Positions 43,601 to 58,014 of a DNA stretch of 64,000 bases are shown here, piece after piece. Position numbers and translations under genes: made by a program. The notes below the pieces were generated by a model, which was not told the DNA's origin, searched no databases, and was given only the letters and a program-made list of their open reading frames with translations. Positions within the stretch are counted from its first letter, which is position 1, and the number at the start of each line of letters is the position of its first letter. Source of the stretch: Owenia fusiformis (lineage: Eukaryota; Annelida; Polychaeta; Sabellida; Oweniidae); assembly GCA_903813345.2 (NCBI GenBank), contig CAIIXF020000011.1:33598166-33662165 (forward strand). The letters are read 5' to 3'.

Positions 43601-44542
43601 ATCATAATGCTACCATTTCTGTTTCCTCATTCATTCAGAAAATCAACAGATCTTTAGGTAAGATCTTATATTTCATTGGTATGAAGTTTTTTAGTCTTTT
43701 AAAACAACATAAATAATGGAAAATAAAGATGAATATTGGCTATTTTGTTTAAAATATTTGGCTTGATGTTGGTCAGCTTAAATCACCAAGATGACCTGGG
43801 GTCAATAAGTTTATATAGCCACCAGTAAGATACTGCTTGTTTTAAGTGCAGCTTGAATTACAATGTTTACTATTGTCCACATACTGATACAGGATAAAAG
43901 GTTAAGTTAACTAGATATTTAGAGACCATTCCGATATGTGATGCAGGATTTGAGAGTTTACATTCAGACATAGTTTTATAACTAATCCCAAATAATTTAT
44001 TCGCAGACTCAGAAACTGATCCAATATGCCAACTTACACTTATATTTGACATCATTGAAAATGTTTCTAAAGGTTTTTCTCCATTTATTAATGAATACTA
44101 CAATGTAATTATAGATGTTAGATATCTTGTACTTTCAGAAGAAATACTAAGAAGAAAGTAGATTAACTAATTCACATGTAATGTATGGCCATGTAGTGAC
44201 CCTTGACTAATTAGTCATTTCCAGTTATATAACAGTTGGGAAAGATACATCTTTGATGTCTTTAAATAGATAACAATCTTATCATGACCTATGGCCCAAG
44301 AATTTTTTTAAATAAAAATTATTTTTTCAAAGAATCAAAGAAAAGGGTGAAAAATCTAGAGAATCCCCATACCTTCTATGTTAAGTATTTCCTGAATTTT
44401 TATCATATGACTGCCATCTATAAATGGAATTAGCTAAGGCTAAAAGGGCTTATTCAAGAGTGCGGTAAAGTATGCAGGGGGGCGATGGTCAAAAGAGCTT
44501 GAGCAATTTGCAAGAGTAGCAATCACCTTATATTTCGAGATA
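40681..44542. other. PDE3 intron 1 stretch, no gene seen
   Basis: AT-rich, without supported coding exons. It contains a dispersed repeat at 41855-42040 and a short AT-rich simple repeat near 42285-42345. Confidence 0.5.
41855..42040. repeat. Dispersed repeat with CAGCACCCACCTGA core, copy 1
   Basis: CAGCATTAAAGCAAGTG...GCAGCACCCACCTGA and TTTTGGTCTGAATTGTGAAAA recur at 54325-54480 in the same order and orientation. The CCATTGCACCCACTTGAAAA part is related to the unit of the 22-bp array at 58015-58245. Confidence 0.8.
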
Positions 44543-44649
44543 CAGTAGAACCGGTATATAGGCAGTACACCTTTGATACCTCAAAGGAGTTTTCCAATTG
44601 GACATGGTGTTCTACTTACAGAGGTGTTCGCAAAATGCATGTTTTACTG
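44543..44649. mobile_element. Short MITE with CAGTARAAC ends, 107 bp
   Basis: Starts CAGTAGAACCGG and ends GCATGTTTTACTG, with TA on both sides (44541-44542, 44650-44651). The ends match the 776-bp element at 9026-9801. No coding sequence. Confidence 0.7.
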
Positions 44650-44651
44650 TA

Positions 44652-47600
44652 TGCTTCAAATGATGTAGCTCATGTCTGTATTCAGTTAAGTAGTATTCCA
44701 CAGGGCCTACCTTGTGAATTCTGTAGAAGTAATACACCTTGCATGACCGCTTAAGCATGATGCTTGACTTACCAGCCAATTTAGCAAGATTAAGAAATTG
44801 AAATAATCATTAACTTTCCAATGTCCAACCTGCTTAATTTGAGGTAGCAGTAATGAGAAAAGGATAAGATAGAAATGAGGCTAGTTTTGTAGAGTATGGA
44901 AAGGATGAACGCCTAATCAAGTACTAAGATCATATCTTACAAGTGCACTACCAAACGTAATGGAAGGGACTAATATGAAGAAGCTTATATAGTTTACAGA
45001 TACATCCCATTAATATAAGTCTGTATGACGTAGATTGCCAGGGAAAGGTTGATGGTGCAGAAAATTCACTTGAGAACTTCACTGTTTTACCTTAGTTTTA
45101 CTATAGGGAACATTTGGTATATCTATTATTTGTACTGTAACAGAAAAATTGGCCTGGATTTTCAATTTTCATGTCATATGATCTCAAGGCTGTTTAATCA
45201 TTTTTTCAGATTTTGCCATTTTACAATAATCTTATGTGATATGTGATAAAAATTCTGGAAAAAAAGTAGTACAGAAAATCATCCATTACACACATTTTAG
45301 AACATAATGCGTATAATTTAGATTACATGATGTAGGATTCAGCTGTTAGAGTGTGAACATTTATGGCTGGCAGTAGGTTATTACAAATTCTATATTTTCC
45401 TCCACAGTGTCATCGCAATAGTTTCACGATTATTTCAAATAAGCATCTTATTCTTATCATGTTTCTTTGTAGTAGATCACAAAGACTGTCTCATTAGGTC
45501 TATTCAGGCTAATGTCTTGTAAAGCTCGTCTAAAAGTTCTTGCAATTTTTACAGAATTCATCTTAGCTTCAAGCGCATTAATGGTAACTTTTACTATTTG
45601 TATTAATTACCATCATTTTTAGTTGGATCTTTATGGTGACAGTTCACTTTTAATATTGACTTGCATTAGTTAAGCTTTTACAACTGTTGTTCCCATGTAC
45701 CTTTTATTTGGTCGGGTTGATACTAAACTGTGGAATGCATTTGAAGTCAGCTATCTGGTTGTTTTTCACAACTCGGCTTCAAAGGAGTGCTCTTGTATGA
45801 CATTATTGTCAGGATAAGCGTTTACTTAAAATCAATATGCATTGTATATGTTGCAGCATTTCTTCTTTGGTCTACTTAATTAACTCATTGTACGCCCGTG
45901 CTTAAGATATCAATATGGTTAGGTGTATTCTCCGCAGTTCCAATTTTACCCCTTTGCTTTCAATAATTTTCTTTACCTGGAATGCGGAAATTATGTTTAA
46001 CATTTTTTGCCCAAGAAATTCCAAGTTTGGCCAAAAATACCCAATTTTTATGATACTCTTGATTATTAATATGAACGTTTTTGCTGATTTATAATTTTCT
46101 TCCATTTTTTGTTTTAAAAAAATATGAGCACTAGATATTTTAATTATGGGTTGAACAAAATGAAAAATACATATATCCTTCAAAAAAAGATTTTCATCCC
46201 AAGAAATGATCTTTTTTCAATTTCTTTCTTGATGTTTCCAATAGCCTGGAATGTATATAGTTGCCAAAAAATCACTATCTTGTCAAGTTAGATTTGAGTA
46301 TATTGGAATTTTTTGTAAGAGAGCAAATAATCTTAGGTAGTGATAGCATGGCCTTTGATGATTGGGTCAACAATTAAATCTAATTGTTCTGATAAAACTA
46401 CTGGAAATCGATGATTTTACAACGAGGAGAAAATGACACGATAAGTTAATCTGAAGGCACGATGATTAAAATCGTTAACATTTCTATTTATTGGATTTTA
46501 AGTTTTGGTTTTTGAAATGCTTAGTTACATTTCTCTTAATTAATGAAACAAAGACTGTAGATTTATTTTATTGCAACCTATAGTTGAAAAATATATTTGA
46601 TCCTCTCGTTAGGAGTCATATTGCATTTGACTTGACGTCATCTTAAATCAGTGACTGAAGAAAAATAATGAATATAAAGAATTACAAGTATAGAAACCTG
46701 AAATCTTAAAATCTGTACCTATAGTAATTTTCAGTGTTATATAAAAATGTTGAAATTATAACCTTTATAACCTTCATAACCTGTTCTTATTCTTGATTTT
46801 ACATAATGGAAGCTGTACTAGTTTATGTTATTGAGTGCTGTTGAACTTAAGTTCATTCTGGCTGATGTCCATAAGCCGCTTATCAAAACATTATTTTAAA
46901 ACTAGGTCAGATAATATTTTCATATGCCTTATAGAATTACTATATACAAAATATAAACCCTTTTCCTCTTAAAAAATATATTCCTTGTGCCATAATATTC
47001 AGTAAGGCCCTTACAAATCGATTGTTAAAATGAAATGTCTGTTTAGCAAGGTTTAGCGAGTGATGCCACATCATCCCATTCAGTCCTTTTCAGCTCACAT
47101 GTTTAGAATTTTTTAGCGTTTTTTAATTTAGACTTTGCCATTTCAGTGCAAAATAAAGTAGCCTGGTTATTGAGCATTTCTGAAAAAGATATTTCTTTAG
47201 CAACCCTATGCAAAATTCAAAAATTATATGCCATTTGCGGCAAATCTGTTCACACCTTGTCTGAAAAATGGAATATTCAGATATTTTGACCAAAACTGAA
47301 GATTATGCATATCTTCGCAAAAAACCTTTGGAGATTACGTTTAGGTTTCTCATCTAAGAATTATTATCTTATCCAAAAAATAGTTCGTAACATATTGGTA
47401 TTGATTTCTCTAAGGAGAGCATATATTCTGTTAGGCCATATGTGTATAACCACTATACCTGTAGGGATTATATTAAAGACATTGGCAAATATTTCATGAC
47501 GTACAAACACATCTTGATCCATCAAGGTATTACTAAAGGAACACACTGGTTTAAACATCTCCTTTCTTCCTAGCCTAACTGATGAAACGGAAAGATGCTA

Positions 47601-50600
47601 TGAGTATCAGAATGGGTTTAACAGTATGGTACAAACGCATCGCATATCATCAAGTTTCTAGTTATAATATCAAACTGTTAGTAATACTAAAATTTCCATA
47701 AATTAGAAAATTGGCGACTTCATGTCCTGTTTTTTATCAAGTCTACCCTGTTATCATGATCCTGTTTGTATAATTTCACTGAGATTAGCACCCTTATGGA
47801 AATCATAACATGCAAAATGACAAGCATAAAATAATTGTTTATCTGTTATAAGGCTTTGTATCCCATGAAAAAATATTTTCATTTTATACCTTGAGCCAGA
47901 AATCTTAAAATAGAGGAGAAAGAGCAAAAATACTAAAATAACATGGCTTTTTGTAAATTCACAGAAAACATCTCAGATATCGACATGTTGGTCAGATGGG
48001 TAAAATATGAAATTATATGATGAGATATGGTGAAATATTATTTGCAAGTAGAATGTATTGTAATGTATGGGCTCAAGGGAATAATCTCTAATGACCACTT
48101 TAGTGAAATTTTTGACCACATAGCCTGGTTAAGGTCAGTTTACACATTATCGCTCTAAAAGCTTATTCTTGATCATAAAATAGCTTTGGTTATGGATTTA
48201 GGATGAAAAGAACGAATTTCTGAAAACACATTGCATATATCAAATGAAAGATTTTTCTGTCAAGATTCTAGATTTTCATTTAAGAGAATTTTCAGAAATC
48301 AATCTGTTATTTGAGAATTATACTCAGAGAAAAGGTGACTGTGCCCGTTTGGGTCAACATGCACGTATTGAACAATGCAGGAACGTCTCATCAGTTAAAT
48401 ATAGAGACATTCCCTTATTGTATTAAGAGTAGATTTAGGAATCCCAATGTTGCTACGGAGCAAATTAGAAAATCTATATTAATAACCTTTGTTAGTCAAA
48501 AAGCAAAACTGAAAAGTGACTTCTTGCACATTTCCTCTCCGTTTCACTCTTTTTGCATCTAAAACATAGCTATCATTTTCATTCACTGGAAACATGAAAG
48601 CTGATTAAACCATAACATATATGCTTGATACTTGACCGCAGGTTAACGTCATAGATTAGACGTCAATCCTTACCTACATGCAATCCCAGCATGCAATTCT
48701 TATCCATAATTTCTGTATGCATGAAATATTGCGGTGCTTTTAGTTCAGCTGTATTTGTATTTCGCCATATAGATTGATCAGATGGAATTGTGATAAATGA
48801 AGCCGATATCTCTTCAGAAGTGCAGCAACCCCTAACTCTTTATAATGAGCTCTAATATGAGCAAGTAAATGTATACAGCATATATGCCATTATACTCTGC
48901 ATGAAGCTCTCTTTTAAGAAGCGAAGATGAAAAAATGCAAAGGGCATTGCCATTCCATCATTACATAAATATTATAATCTGTTTCATAAATATGTTCTTT
49001 ATTTTTGAACACTGCAATATGTTTATTCAATATTTGGGTTAATAAAATAAAAACATAATGAAATTGATGTTATTTTCTATAGTGCTGTGACCTTCAACTC
49101 TTTGCACTGAATTTTATGATGTGAATCAATATCAGAAACAAAAAGTAAATAGAATTAAATATATTGATGTCATTAGGTTTTGACATGCTACTCTCTCATA
49201 AACATTTATGCTTTATTCTTTTAAAGATGCCTATGTTCCCTTGGGTAGATATATATAATAGCTCTCTTATAAGCAAAATCAAATAATGGTGAAATATTGT
49301 TAAAGTCTCCAACTTTTTGTGGATGGTGTTCGGGGTTTGGTGTTTGGCAATCAGGGTTCTGAGTTCTGTGTCTGTAACAAATGGCAGGTGGTAACATTTT
49401 GCATGTTAATGCCTTTTATATATTTAGGTTTATGTATAGTATAAAAGAAATAAACTACCTCTCTATGAAATAAAACATAAACGATTCTGTCCCTTTTATT
49501 ACAGTACATGGTAATGAAAGATAAAACAGATATGAAACCTCTCATAAAAACCTATCCAAATTATGCATATTTGTAAAGTAACTGAACATCATAAAAATAC
49601 CATTGCAATAGACCAATTTATGATAGAAAAAACATGGTCATTAACATGAAATATCTCCAACAATACATCGCCCAAGCAGGACAAATTTTTATAGGTCTGT
49701 CGATCAATACCAAATTCTCCCAACCTTAAGAGCATGCTTTTGCATAAAGTTGGGATAATGCTAATATCGACTTCTAACCTACATTTTATACCTGAGAACT
49801 TGCTTCTTATTTATATCCCCTTGTCTCAGCTCCCAGGAATGAAGTCAGTAACGTCACAATAATCAACAGTTCCAAAAGATATTCAGAAAAAAGCTTGGCA
49901 GTTTGTCATTAGTACATATTTTTATTCAATTGTGCAAATTTACGTGAAAAGGAATGTCAAATAAGGCTGAAATATTGTGTTCAAAGATCAGACCCTGTAT
50001 ATTCCAATTCAGAACCTGGAAATGAAAAATCTGTAACCGATATGAGAGCTCTTCAATACAGGAGGTAAGAATATTGTTGTCATTCTGAACTATCACAAAT
50101 TGGGCTATACAGTAGATGCCAGGATGATGTCATTAGTTAATAAATAGAACAAAGTTGATTTCATTATAGTTGAACCCCCACCCCTTCCCTTATATAACTA
50201 GATTAAAAAATTTGATTTACTTCCTCCCCTTATAAAATGAACTTTGCTTCTCCACAATTGTTGATAATTAGACGCCATCCCTAAGAGAGTTAGACCGAAT
50301 ATCATTGAGATGCTTAATAGCCAGGATATCTTAGGGATAGGCCTGATTGATTGTGTGGAGATTATCTTATCATTTATCTCCATGGCGAAACAATGGATCT
50401 TGCTCTACCTTGATTCAGAAACAATTTGTAGGATTCAGAAAAATAATCCACCCTTTGCCAGCTCATCTTCTAATTGTCTCCCCTTCTGTAAAATGACGTT
50501 CTTTACATAATCATTTCCTTGATGTCTATCTCAATTTTAAGATTCCTTACATTTTTTGCATATTGGTACAATCAAGAGTGTGCCATTCTGCATTAATTAT

Positions 50601-53237
50601 AAATTTTCTGATTCAATTTTCCACAAGATCTGTGACCTCACAAGCATTTTGTTCACAATTCGAGAGTTATTTTAGCAAGTGTGTTTTAACCATTTATTGC
50701 CAGTTCAAGGTAAACCCTATCACTGCCGATCATCGATCATCGTGTCTAAAGTGTTGAATGTTGGTATTAGTTAATTAGGGATGGACAGCTGGAAATTTAT
50801 CTCAAGAATAAATGTGTGTGTCTGTATCTATTTAATAAATCATACATGCTTCAAATTAAGAACTTGAATTATGTCAGTGTTACAATATAACATTGACTGC
50901 TTCTTTGATATTGACCTTTTATCTCTTTGATATTGATCTTTCAACATGACCTTGACCTTGACCTTGTCCAAAGTTAGTTCTGATCAGACTGGTCCCTGAG
51001 AATATGATGAGAGTCCTTAATTCATTAAAGAATATAGCTCATATTTGACCTTTTGTGACCTTGACCTGGAAATGTTATATTATTGATATGTTTTGTTCAG
51101 TGATTTTTATAGGTAAAACATATATTGTGCATATCAGTAATATTATAATTTAGCTCTTTGATAGAACATATTTGTGCATGGTTAGCTAGTAGCTGTATCT
51201 CTATATTTTGAATCTTGAACATATTTCATATTTTCTAATTTAATATGAATATGCTGTAATTGTATCTCTTTGATTCTATGTTTTGTTCTATTCTATGTTT
51301 TGTTTATTATTTCTATGTTTCATTTGTTCTATGTTTGTTCGAGCATTCCCTAATTTTCCTCTTTTCTATATTTGTACTGTTCCTTCTCCCTGATTTTCCT
51401 CTCATCTACACTTCATTTCTCTCTAATTCCCCTCCTATCTCCATTCAAGTTATCCCCAATGAGCTAGGTGAAGGACTGTTAAGCTGCAGCACCTTGGAAA
51501 CAAGAAGTGTTACCAGGTTCCCTTGATAACTTGTTATCTACCTATTATATTGCATTAATCTACTCTTGGGAACATAGGCAATGTTGGTTAATGGTTTACT
51601 CCAATCCAGTACCTAATTTTCCTTCCGTCATTCATTGCTCTTTCAAATATGTTCTCCGTTTCTAGTATAACTATACATATGCCATGATAAGTTCTTTGAT
51701 TATATGGCTGGTAGTATTTTTTTATCAGTCCCATAGTTTTCACTCTATTTTTATTATTAGAAACATTGGAAACTATGGTAACCAAATTGTATAGGTGCTT
51801 ATCACTCTTTCGGTGTACCCATCACAGGTGAGAATTCTTCATTAGTTTATTTATTCACATGAGGTATATTTTCAAAATAATTGTAACTCATAATTCAATT
51901 CAGGGCTCATTCAGTTTGAATAAATAAATAACAATTTTAGCTTTTAAAATTGTTTGTAATTTACTATTTAAAGAGATTCACATTGTATCCACATTGTGTC
52001 CATTATCTCTTGTTTCTTGTCTTCCAAAAGTTGTGTATTTTTGGCACTTGACGCAACAAAGACAGATATTTAGGCTGAGCCTTATGTTTTTATTCATAAT
52101 TTATTTTGACATTAAAGTAAAACAAAAACAGTTCACAGCTTTGTTTATGGATTGATTCACCACTTGAATAAACAATGATATTTGCTGGGTGAAAAAGAAA
52201 ATGTAAATAAAACAAATAAAAGTAAAACAGTGGTAAAGATATGTACACATTTTCACATTTTGCTTGAAATGTTCAGTGGGGTAACCACCTTCAAAAAATG
52301 TTCCATGTCAGGCAAGTTGCCTGATATATTATGGCGTAAATACTACAGAGAAATGTACATTTACAGACTGTGTTTCTAATGTCAGGTATGTTGATTCTGT
52401 AAGTCTGATCGCTTCAGATGTGTTGAAAAATTATCTTTCTTGTGCCTATTCAAAAAATGTATTTAGTTTTTCAATTTTTTACTTTCTGTCTTTAAGCATC
52501 ATGAAAGCAAGTACTGTTCCTCTTTCTTGTCATGTTCATTATGTCTACTGCAGTTATGTTATGTTCTTCCTTGTTGATATGTCATGTTTGTGTAGATTTT
52601 GCTCAATTTGTGGTGAAAATGTAGGTTGCCTATGTTGTTCAATGTGGGTAATGTCTCAACCTGAGAAATCAAGGTATCTGGGTGCTATGATAAACATATA
52701 ACTGCCAGAAAGATTTTAGGCTAACAGTTCTACAAATACCTGGATATTTAGATATAGTGCACCATTCATTCTGCTCTTTGATATTGTAAATAGAACATGA
52801 TGGAGTGGCTCTGCATATTAAGGAAAGGAAATGTTGCAACATCGATATAAAACATACTTTTAACATATGTCACAATATGACCATATGCATTTGATTATCT
52901 TTTTTTAAAGATATAAATCCATGCAGTGTAGTCTGGTTGGCGATGTTCATTTAATGAAAAAGATACAGTCAATGGTCAAAGGGTGGAACCAGCCTAAAGG
53001 TGTCATCTTTGATCTTTCATGTCAGTGTAAAAGCATTTTACATTCCCATATTCCTCTGTGGTAAAACATATATGGACTGTAGAAAGTGTAGCCTAATTGG
53101 TCGGTTACTGCTGTGCCAATTTTCTCGCTAGATTCTGTAGTTGGATCAAGCCAGGTATAGTGTTATCTCCTCTTCCAAAATATCTGACCATGTTATGTTG
53201 ATCCTCTCCAATATTTTCTCTCTAAGAATTCGATAAG
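44652..53237. other. PDE3 intron 1 stretch, no gene seen
   Basis: AT-rich, with only short chance frames. A low-complexity TTCTATGTTTTG region lies at 51263-51350 and a repeat-family copy at 49325-49425. No exon is supported. Confidence 0.5.
49325..49425. repeat. Dispersed repeat, GTCACCACC family, inverted copy
   Basis: GATGGTGTTCGGGGTTTGGTG, TGTAACAAATGGCAGGTGGT and CATGTTAATGCCTT also occur at 59560-59690. The last word also occurs at 597-613 near the left edge. Diverged and incomplete. Confidence 0.55.
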
Positions 53238-53438
53238 ATGGCTGATTCTCTTGTAAATGATTACATTTGGGATTTTAGGCCTGGTTATTTTGTTTTATGC
53301 TTTTCCCTCTTTGTTTCTCTTTATTTTGTAGGAAATATCGTGGCTTTCTTTCATTTTGATTCGGGTGTTAAGTTTAAGAAGCTTCAACACGCTACAAATC
53401 CACAGGAGAAATTCCAGAATTTCTTACAAGCATCCTGA
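53238..53438 (+). CDS. Possible small membrane protein or 3' terminal exon, unrecognised
   Basis: 66 codons from ATG (context AAGATGG) to TGA. One hydrophobic stretch (about residues 17-39, GYFVLCFSLFVSLYFVGNIV) is followed by a polar basic tail (KFKKLQHATNPQEKFQNFLQ). AATAAA lies at 53509-53514, 71 bp after the stop. A pyrimidine-rich tract ending TTTTGTAG at 53331 could also be an acceptor, in which case only 53332-53438 would be a last exon of some + strand gene. No family is recognised and a chance frame is quite possible. Confidence 0.25.
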   Translation: MADSLVNDYIWDFRPGYFVLCFSLFVSLYFVGNIVAFFHFDSGVKFKKLQHATNPQEKFQNFLQAS

Positions 53439-54324
53439 TATTTAGCAGAACAAGATTTTTGAAAATATTCAAAATATCACGATGGGTGTATGATCCATTA
53501 AATTTCTAAATAAAGGTCAATGTATTAATGCTGACGTATGTAGCCATAAGGATGGTTTTTAGATTAAGGTTAATATAAAGCAGTACAGTACTCAAAGGTA
53601 TTCTTGGCAGGTATGGATGTTTTCAAATGTTTCTGATGTTTAAGATTTCTTTCAGTCTGAGGATATGTTCGGCAATACTATAATACATTGGCAAAGCTAG
53701 CTATGAGGCAATACCCTTTGCAATAGTTTGGTTTTGTTTCCTTAAAAGAAAACTTCACCTTTTAATGTACTATGCTGTGATGCTCAGGGTAGTGAGGCCA
53801 CTACATCTACAAAATTTCACAGAACAATATGTTTTAGATGTTTTGTATACCGAAACTAAAAAATTTTATCACATAAGTAGTATAATATCTTCAAAATAAG
53901 TTCAGTTCTGTCAAGCCTCTGCCTCAAAATTTGCCTCAGTAATATATCTAATATACTGCATTGGCTAACAGAACATCTCTATCCTGAAATCCAGAGAGGC
54001 CAGCAATGATGAACTTTTATTAAGACACAAATTTTTTTAAAAGGGTACGAAATGCATGTTTGTGCCAATTACCTAATTAAACCTGATTTCCTGAGGCTGT
54101 GCTAGAGACTGATCATAAATATTTACTGATGAGCTGATTTGTCTAATTTCCAAATTGGTTTCATATCTTTACCCTCCACCTGTGCTATATACATTTTGAA
54201 GGTCACACAAACTAGAGAAAATAGACAGGTAAGAACAGGTAACAACAGGAACTTAATGAGGCCATGTTATTGAAGGCCATTTTACTCACATTCTCAGGAT
54301 GAAAAATCTCTGCTTATCAGTGAT

Positions 54325-54480
54325 CAGCATTAAAGCAAGTGGACGCAGCACCCACCTGAGATTTTGAAAATAGGATTGCACCTACCTGCAAATCCATTTG
54401 CACCCACTTCAATATGAGAAAAATCATGAAAATTTGGCATATTTTAAGCAATTTTGGTCTGAATTGTGAAAATGCTTATA
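54325..54480. repeat. Dispersed repeat with CAGCACCCACCTGA core, copy 2
   Basis: Same order as 41855-42040: CAGCATTAAAGCAAGTGGAC, CAGCACCCACCTGAGATTTT, CCATTTGCACCCACTTCAA, TTTTGGTCTGAATTGTGAAA. Estimated by eye to be more than 80 percent similar. Boundaries are not defined. Confidence 0.8.
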
Positions 54481-54849
54481 TAATTTCATTTTAGATGAGT
54501 CTGTATAATAGTACAAGTACTTTCTGGCTGAAAACAATCTTCAGTAAAATAATTTGAGACGTCCCAACTGGGATTATCAACCTAGACTGTCACATGACTG
54601 AATCTGGCCAATCACATTTATAGATTAACAATGAACTGATGGGAATTGACAAATCCTGACAATTGGTTGATTATTCAGGATGTGAGATAATATCACAATT
54701 CTGTGTTTTTCAAATGCTGCTTGGGTACGCTTGATCTTCATATTTTCAACATCAAACAAATCATCTATGTACTCACAGACCTTTATATTATATGTAATAC
54801 TCATTTGTATTGCTAAAACATGCTCTGTCATTTTATACACAGACACTTT

Positions 54850-55915
54850 GTAATTATTTCATGTGTGAAGTATTTATTTCACATATATCTCTAGAAAAGT
54901 CTTGTCTTGTTGCTAACAGAATATTAACAAGCTCTACGATATATCACCCCATCCAATTCATATAATTTCATTGTAGCATCTTCATTTTACTTTTTTATTG
55001 CATATTTTTCATTTCTTATAATCTCTGTGTTTTGACAAATGCGAATATGATGGGTTGTAAGGAAGGAATGGCATGGTATTCTATCATCACTTCATGCCAA
55101 CTTGGTTCTGCAACTGATTCTTCACATCCATTATTCTCCTATAGATGAATCAGCCATTTCCAAAGCAGAAGTTTTGTTGCCTTATGGGAGTTTTAAAACT
55201 GGAACTTTCTCGCCTTTTGATTGGACGACAGCCTTTGAAGATTTTGGGTGGCAATTTTGAAAGTATGAAACTGGCACGGAAGACAACCTCCCCTTAAATT
55301 ATAGTGTTATGTAAATCTATTATTTTTAAATAATGGTCATTTGGTTAAGTCTTCATGCAAGATACGTTCCAATATTGGATTTCAAGAATGCACCCAGTAT
55401 TTTTGATTAAGGAAGGATAGTGTCAATTGATGCACCATTCAAAGGTTTGCGTGGGACCTTTCACGTAGGAGGGTTGGATATAATTGGGCTGTCAAATTTC
55501 CTACCCTTGGAGGAGCAGCATAGCGACTTTGTAAATTTTCCCATCTTGGGAGCAATAATAGCTAAAATGTCTAATATAGTTAAAATTCCGATTATTAGGA
55601 ATATGCATTTCAAAAGTTCTTACTCCTGGATAAAGTACTCCGTTAAAATTCCACCTCCCTTAGATATTACTGTATTTCAAAATTGCAACCTTCTCCATAT
55701 GGTTTCACACAAACCTCGTTAGTATATTAAGAGCATGATTTTTGCATACTTTTCCTACTTTGTTGCTCAGAGACTAGTACATGTAGAGAATATTACTTTT
55801 TGTACTCAAAGTACTTTATTAGTAGAGTAAGTAGCTCTAATTAATCATGATTATATCATTCAGATGTAAAAAGCCAGCCATCATTTTTATCTCTAAACTT
55901 CAAAATTATTTTTTA
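54850..55915. other. PDE3 intron 1 stretch, no gene seen
   Basis: Contains one 100-codon open frame (55420-55722) with no recognisable domain and no splice or promoter support. Otherwise AT-rich. Confidence 0.4.
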
Positions 55916-56032
55916 TAGTAAAACCTGTCTAATTCCTGTACCATTGGGACCAGCCAGAAGTGCTCAAGTTGGTAGGTGGTGTTCACTTTTGGTGTTTGGA
56001 ATAGAGATTTATGTTGAAGTACAGGTTTACTG
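55916..56032. mobile_element. Short MITE related to the CAGTAAAACC family, decayed
   Basis: TAGTAAAACCTGTC at the left faces GTACAGGTTTACTG at the right, over 117 bp. The first base of the left end differs from the family. It contains TGGTGTTCACTTTTGGTG, similar to the copy at 61560. Confidence 0.55.
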
Positions 56033-56039
56033 CATTGTA

Positions 56040-58010
56040 TGAATGCTTGGTTCATGCTTGATTTTTTTAAATTGAGCACTTGTTGTTTATCATTTGGACT
56101 TTTAACAAAATGGCAATGTTTTTTTCAAGAAATGCCAGGGCTTGTTTGGTAAAAATCTTTAAGATGCTGCATCTGTAGACTTAGACTATTCCAATACTTG
56201 CTACTTCATCACTGTTTCATTTACCATTCCTTGTATTCCTTGTCAATTCCTCCCTTGTTTACTCTATATAGATTTTGAAGTTAATACCACCATGAGACTT
56301 TTCTTCTAATCTGCCATAGTACACCTACTTGACTGATTTCATAATATACTTCAATGGCCTATTAAACTATATTTACTTCCTCTCAACTTGACCTTCTCTC
56401 ACATCGTATCTGATAATCCTCGAAAAAAATTTCGATTTTTTAACCCAATAAATAAATGCAAAAATAAATGCTTATGTTTAGCCTACGTGTGCATGCTTGG
56501 AATCAAATATTGATAAGCGTGAAGTTGTTCCTCAGAGGATGCAAAGAAGTCAGACTCAGATTTCGATTACAACAGCAAGATTACGCACAGGTACATCTGT
56601 ATTGTTAGATATGTGTAGGTAGATAGTAGATTGTGAATTACCTTTTAATTTCCGTTTAATGTTTTTGTTTTATAAGGTCCATAACATTTTATTGATCATA
56701 TAAAGTAATGTACATGTGCGGTTAACAAATACATATCTTTGATCCATTATTATTATGGTATATCATGATATTCATGGAAATTCATAAGTATTGTTTAATA
56801 AAACATCTTCACATTATTCCCTTTAATGAAGTAGGACTATAATGACTTTGTTGGAAATATTATTCCATTCTTAAAGACACTGGAAATGAATATAATATGC
56901 TGAATTCAGGACATGTGGAAAAGTTTCTGAGAAATTCAGGCAATAGTATTAATAGTCAAGATGACCTATACTCAACGTTATAAAACAGCACGTGGGGACG
57001 AAACATTATATAAGGTTTCTGACGCAAGTGTACGAATTTACCCCCCTAACGATTGTGATAAGATACATGTATCTTAATGATAGTACATTAGAACAAGCTG
57101 CCTAGATCTTCATAGTATGACTTGTATGTTTTAAAGATGCATAAGGGAAATGTTGGAAAACACTAAACAACTCAAACCTATGTTAATAAAATCATAGTTT
57201 ATAGTTATTACATAAATCATTTTATAGACTTTCTATATCAAACCTCAAGAAGAAATTGAAACACTAAAATCTAAAAAGCTGAACTGAATTATGAATGTCT
57301 GAAGCTATCTGATATTTGTTGTCATTGTATTTCGATGACGTTCATTTCTGTGAAAGATACACGACCACCGACGAAGCAATGTGACATTTTAATTTGAGAT
57401 CCCTCTCAAAATGTTACACTCTCCGTTTTTCATTTTAACATATTTTCCCTCTTCTTCCATTTGATTAACGAGTGAGCTATATATAATTAGAAATTTGTCA
57501 CTTTCCAGATTTTTGATTCAACTCAATTTGTGAATAGTCGTTAGTAAAGATAGTGTATATTCTGGTATATAAGATATAATACCGCAGCTATGATACATTC
57601 TGCTATTCTGCCGAGGGTTTCAAGAATTATATTTCATTTTGATTATGATTAAACTCATTGCCTGAAAGCAACGTATCTTTTTACTATTAAATAAACATAA
57701 GTCAACCTTTGGATTTTTACACTTTGACACTAAATACAGAGTGAAAATACCAACACTGCTGTGAATTATAGAAAATGATTTATCATGTAATTGAAAACGA
57801 GATGAAGCATGGGATATAGAAGTCTCATAAGTTGATTTATGCAGAATATACATTTCCCTATGATGTTTCTATATAAAATACAGCTCTTCATTATTTGCAA
57901 TTTGGAAACAGAATTGCAACAGGGCAATCTTGCTGCAGACATATTAGAGTCTACTCTATATTATAGCATCTAAGAGGGTCTCCTTTGGAATCTACTTGCA
58001 TTTTGTTTGT
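56040..58010. other. PDE3 intron 1 stretch, no gene seen
   Basis: AT-rich sequence without coding, RNA or repeat signatures that I can support. Confidence 0.45.
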
Positions 58011-58014
58011 AAGC

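Noticed and set aside
55420-55722. 100-codon open frame on the + strand
   Set aside because: No domain, no splice or promoter support and no family resemblance. Its length is within chance for this composition.
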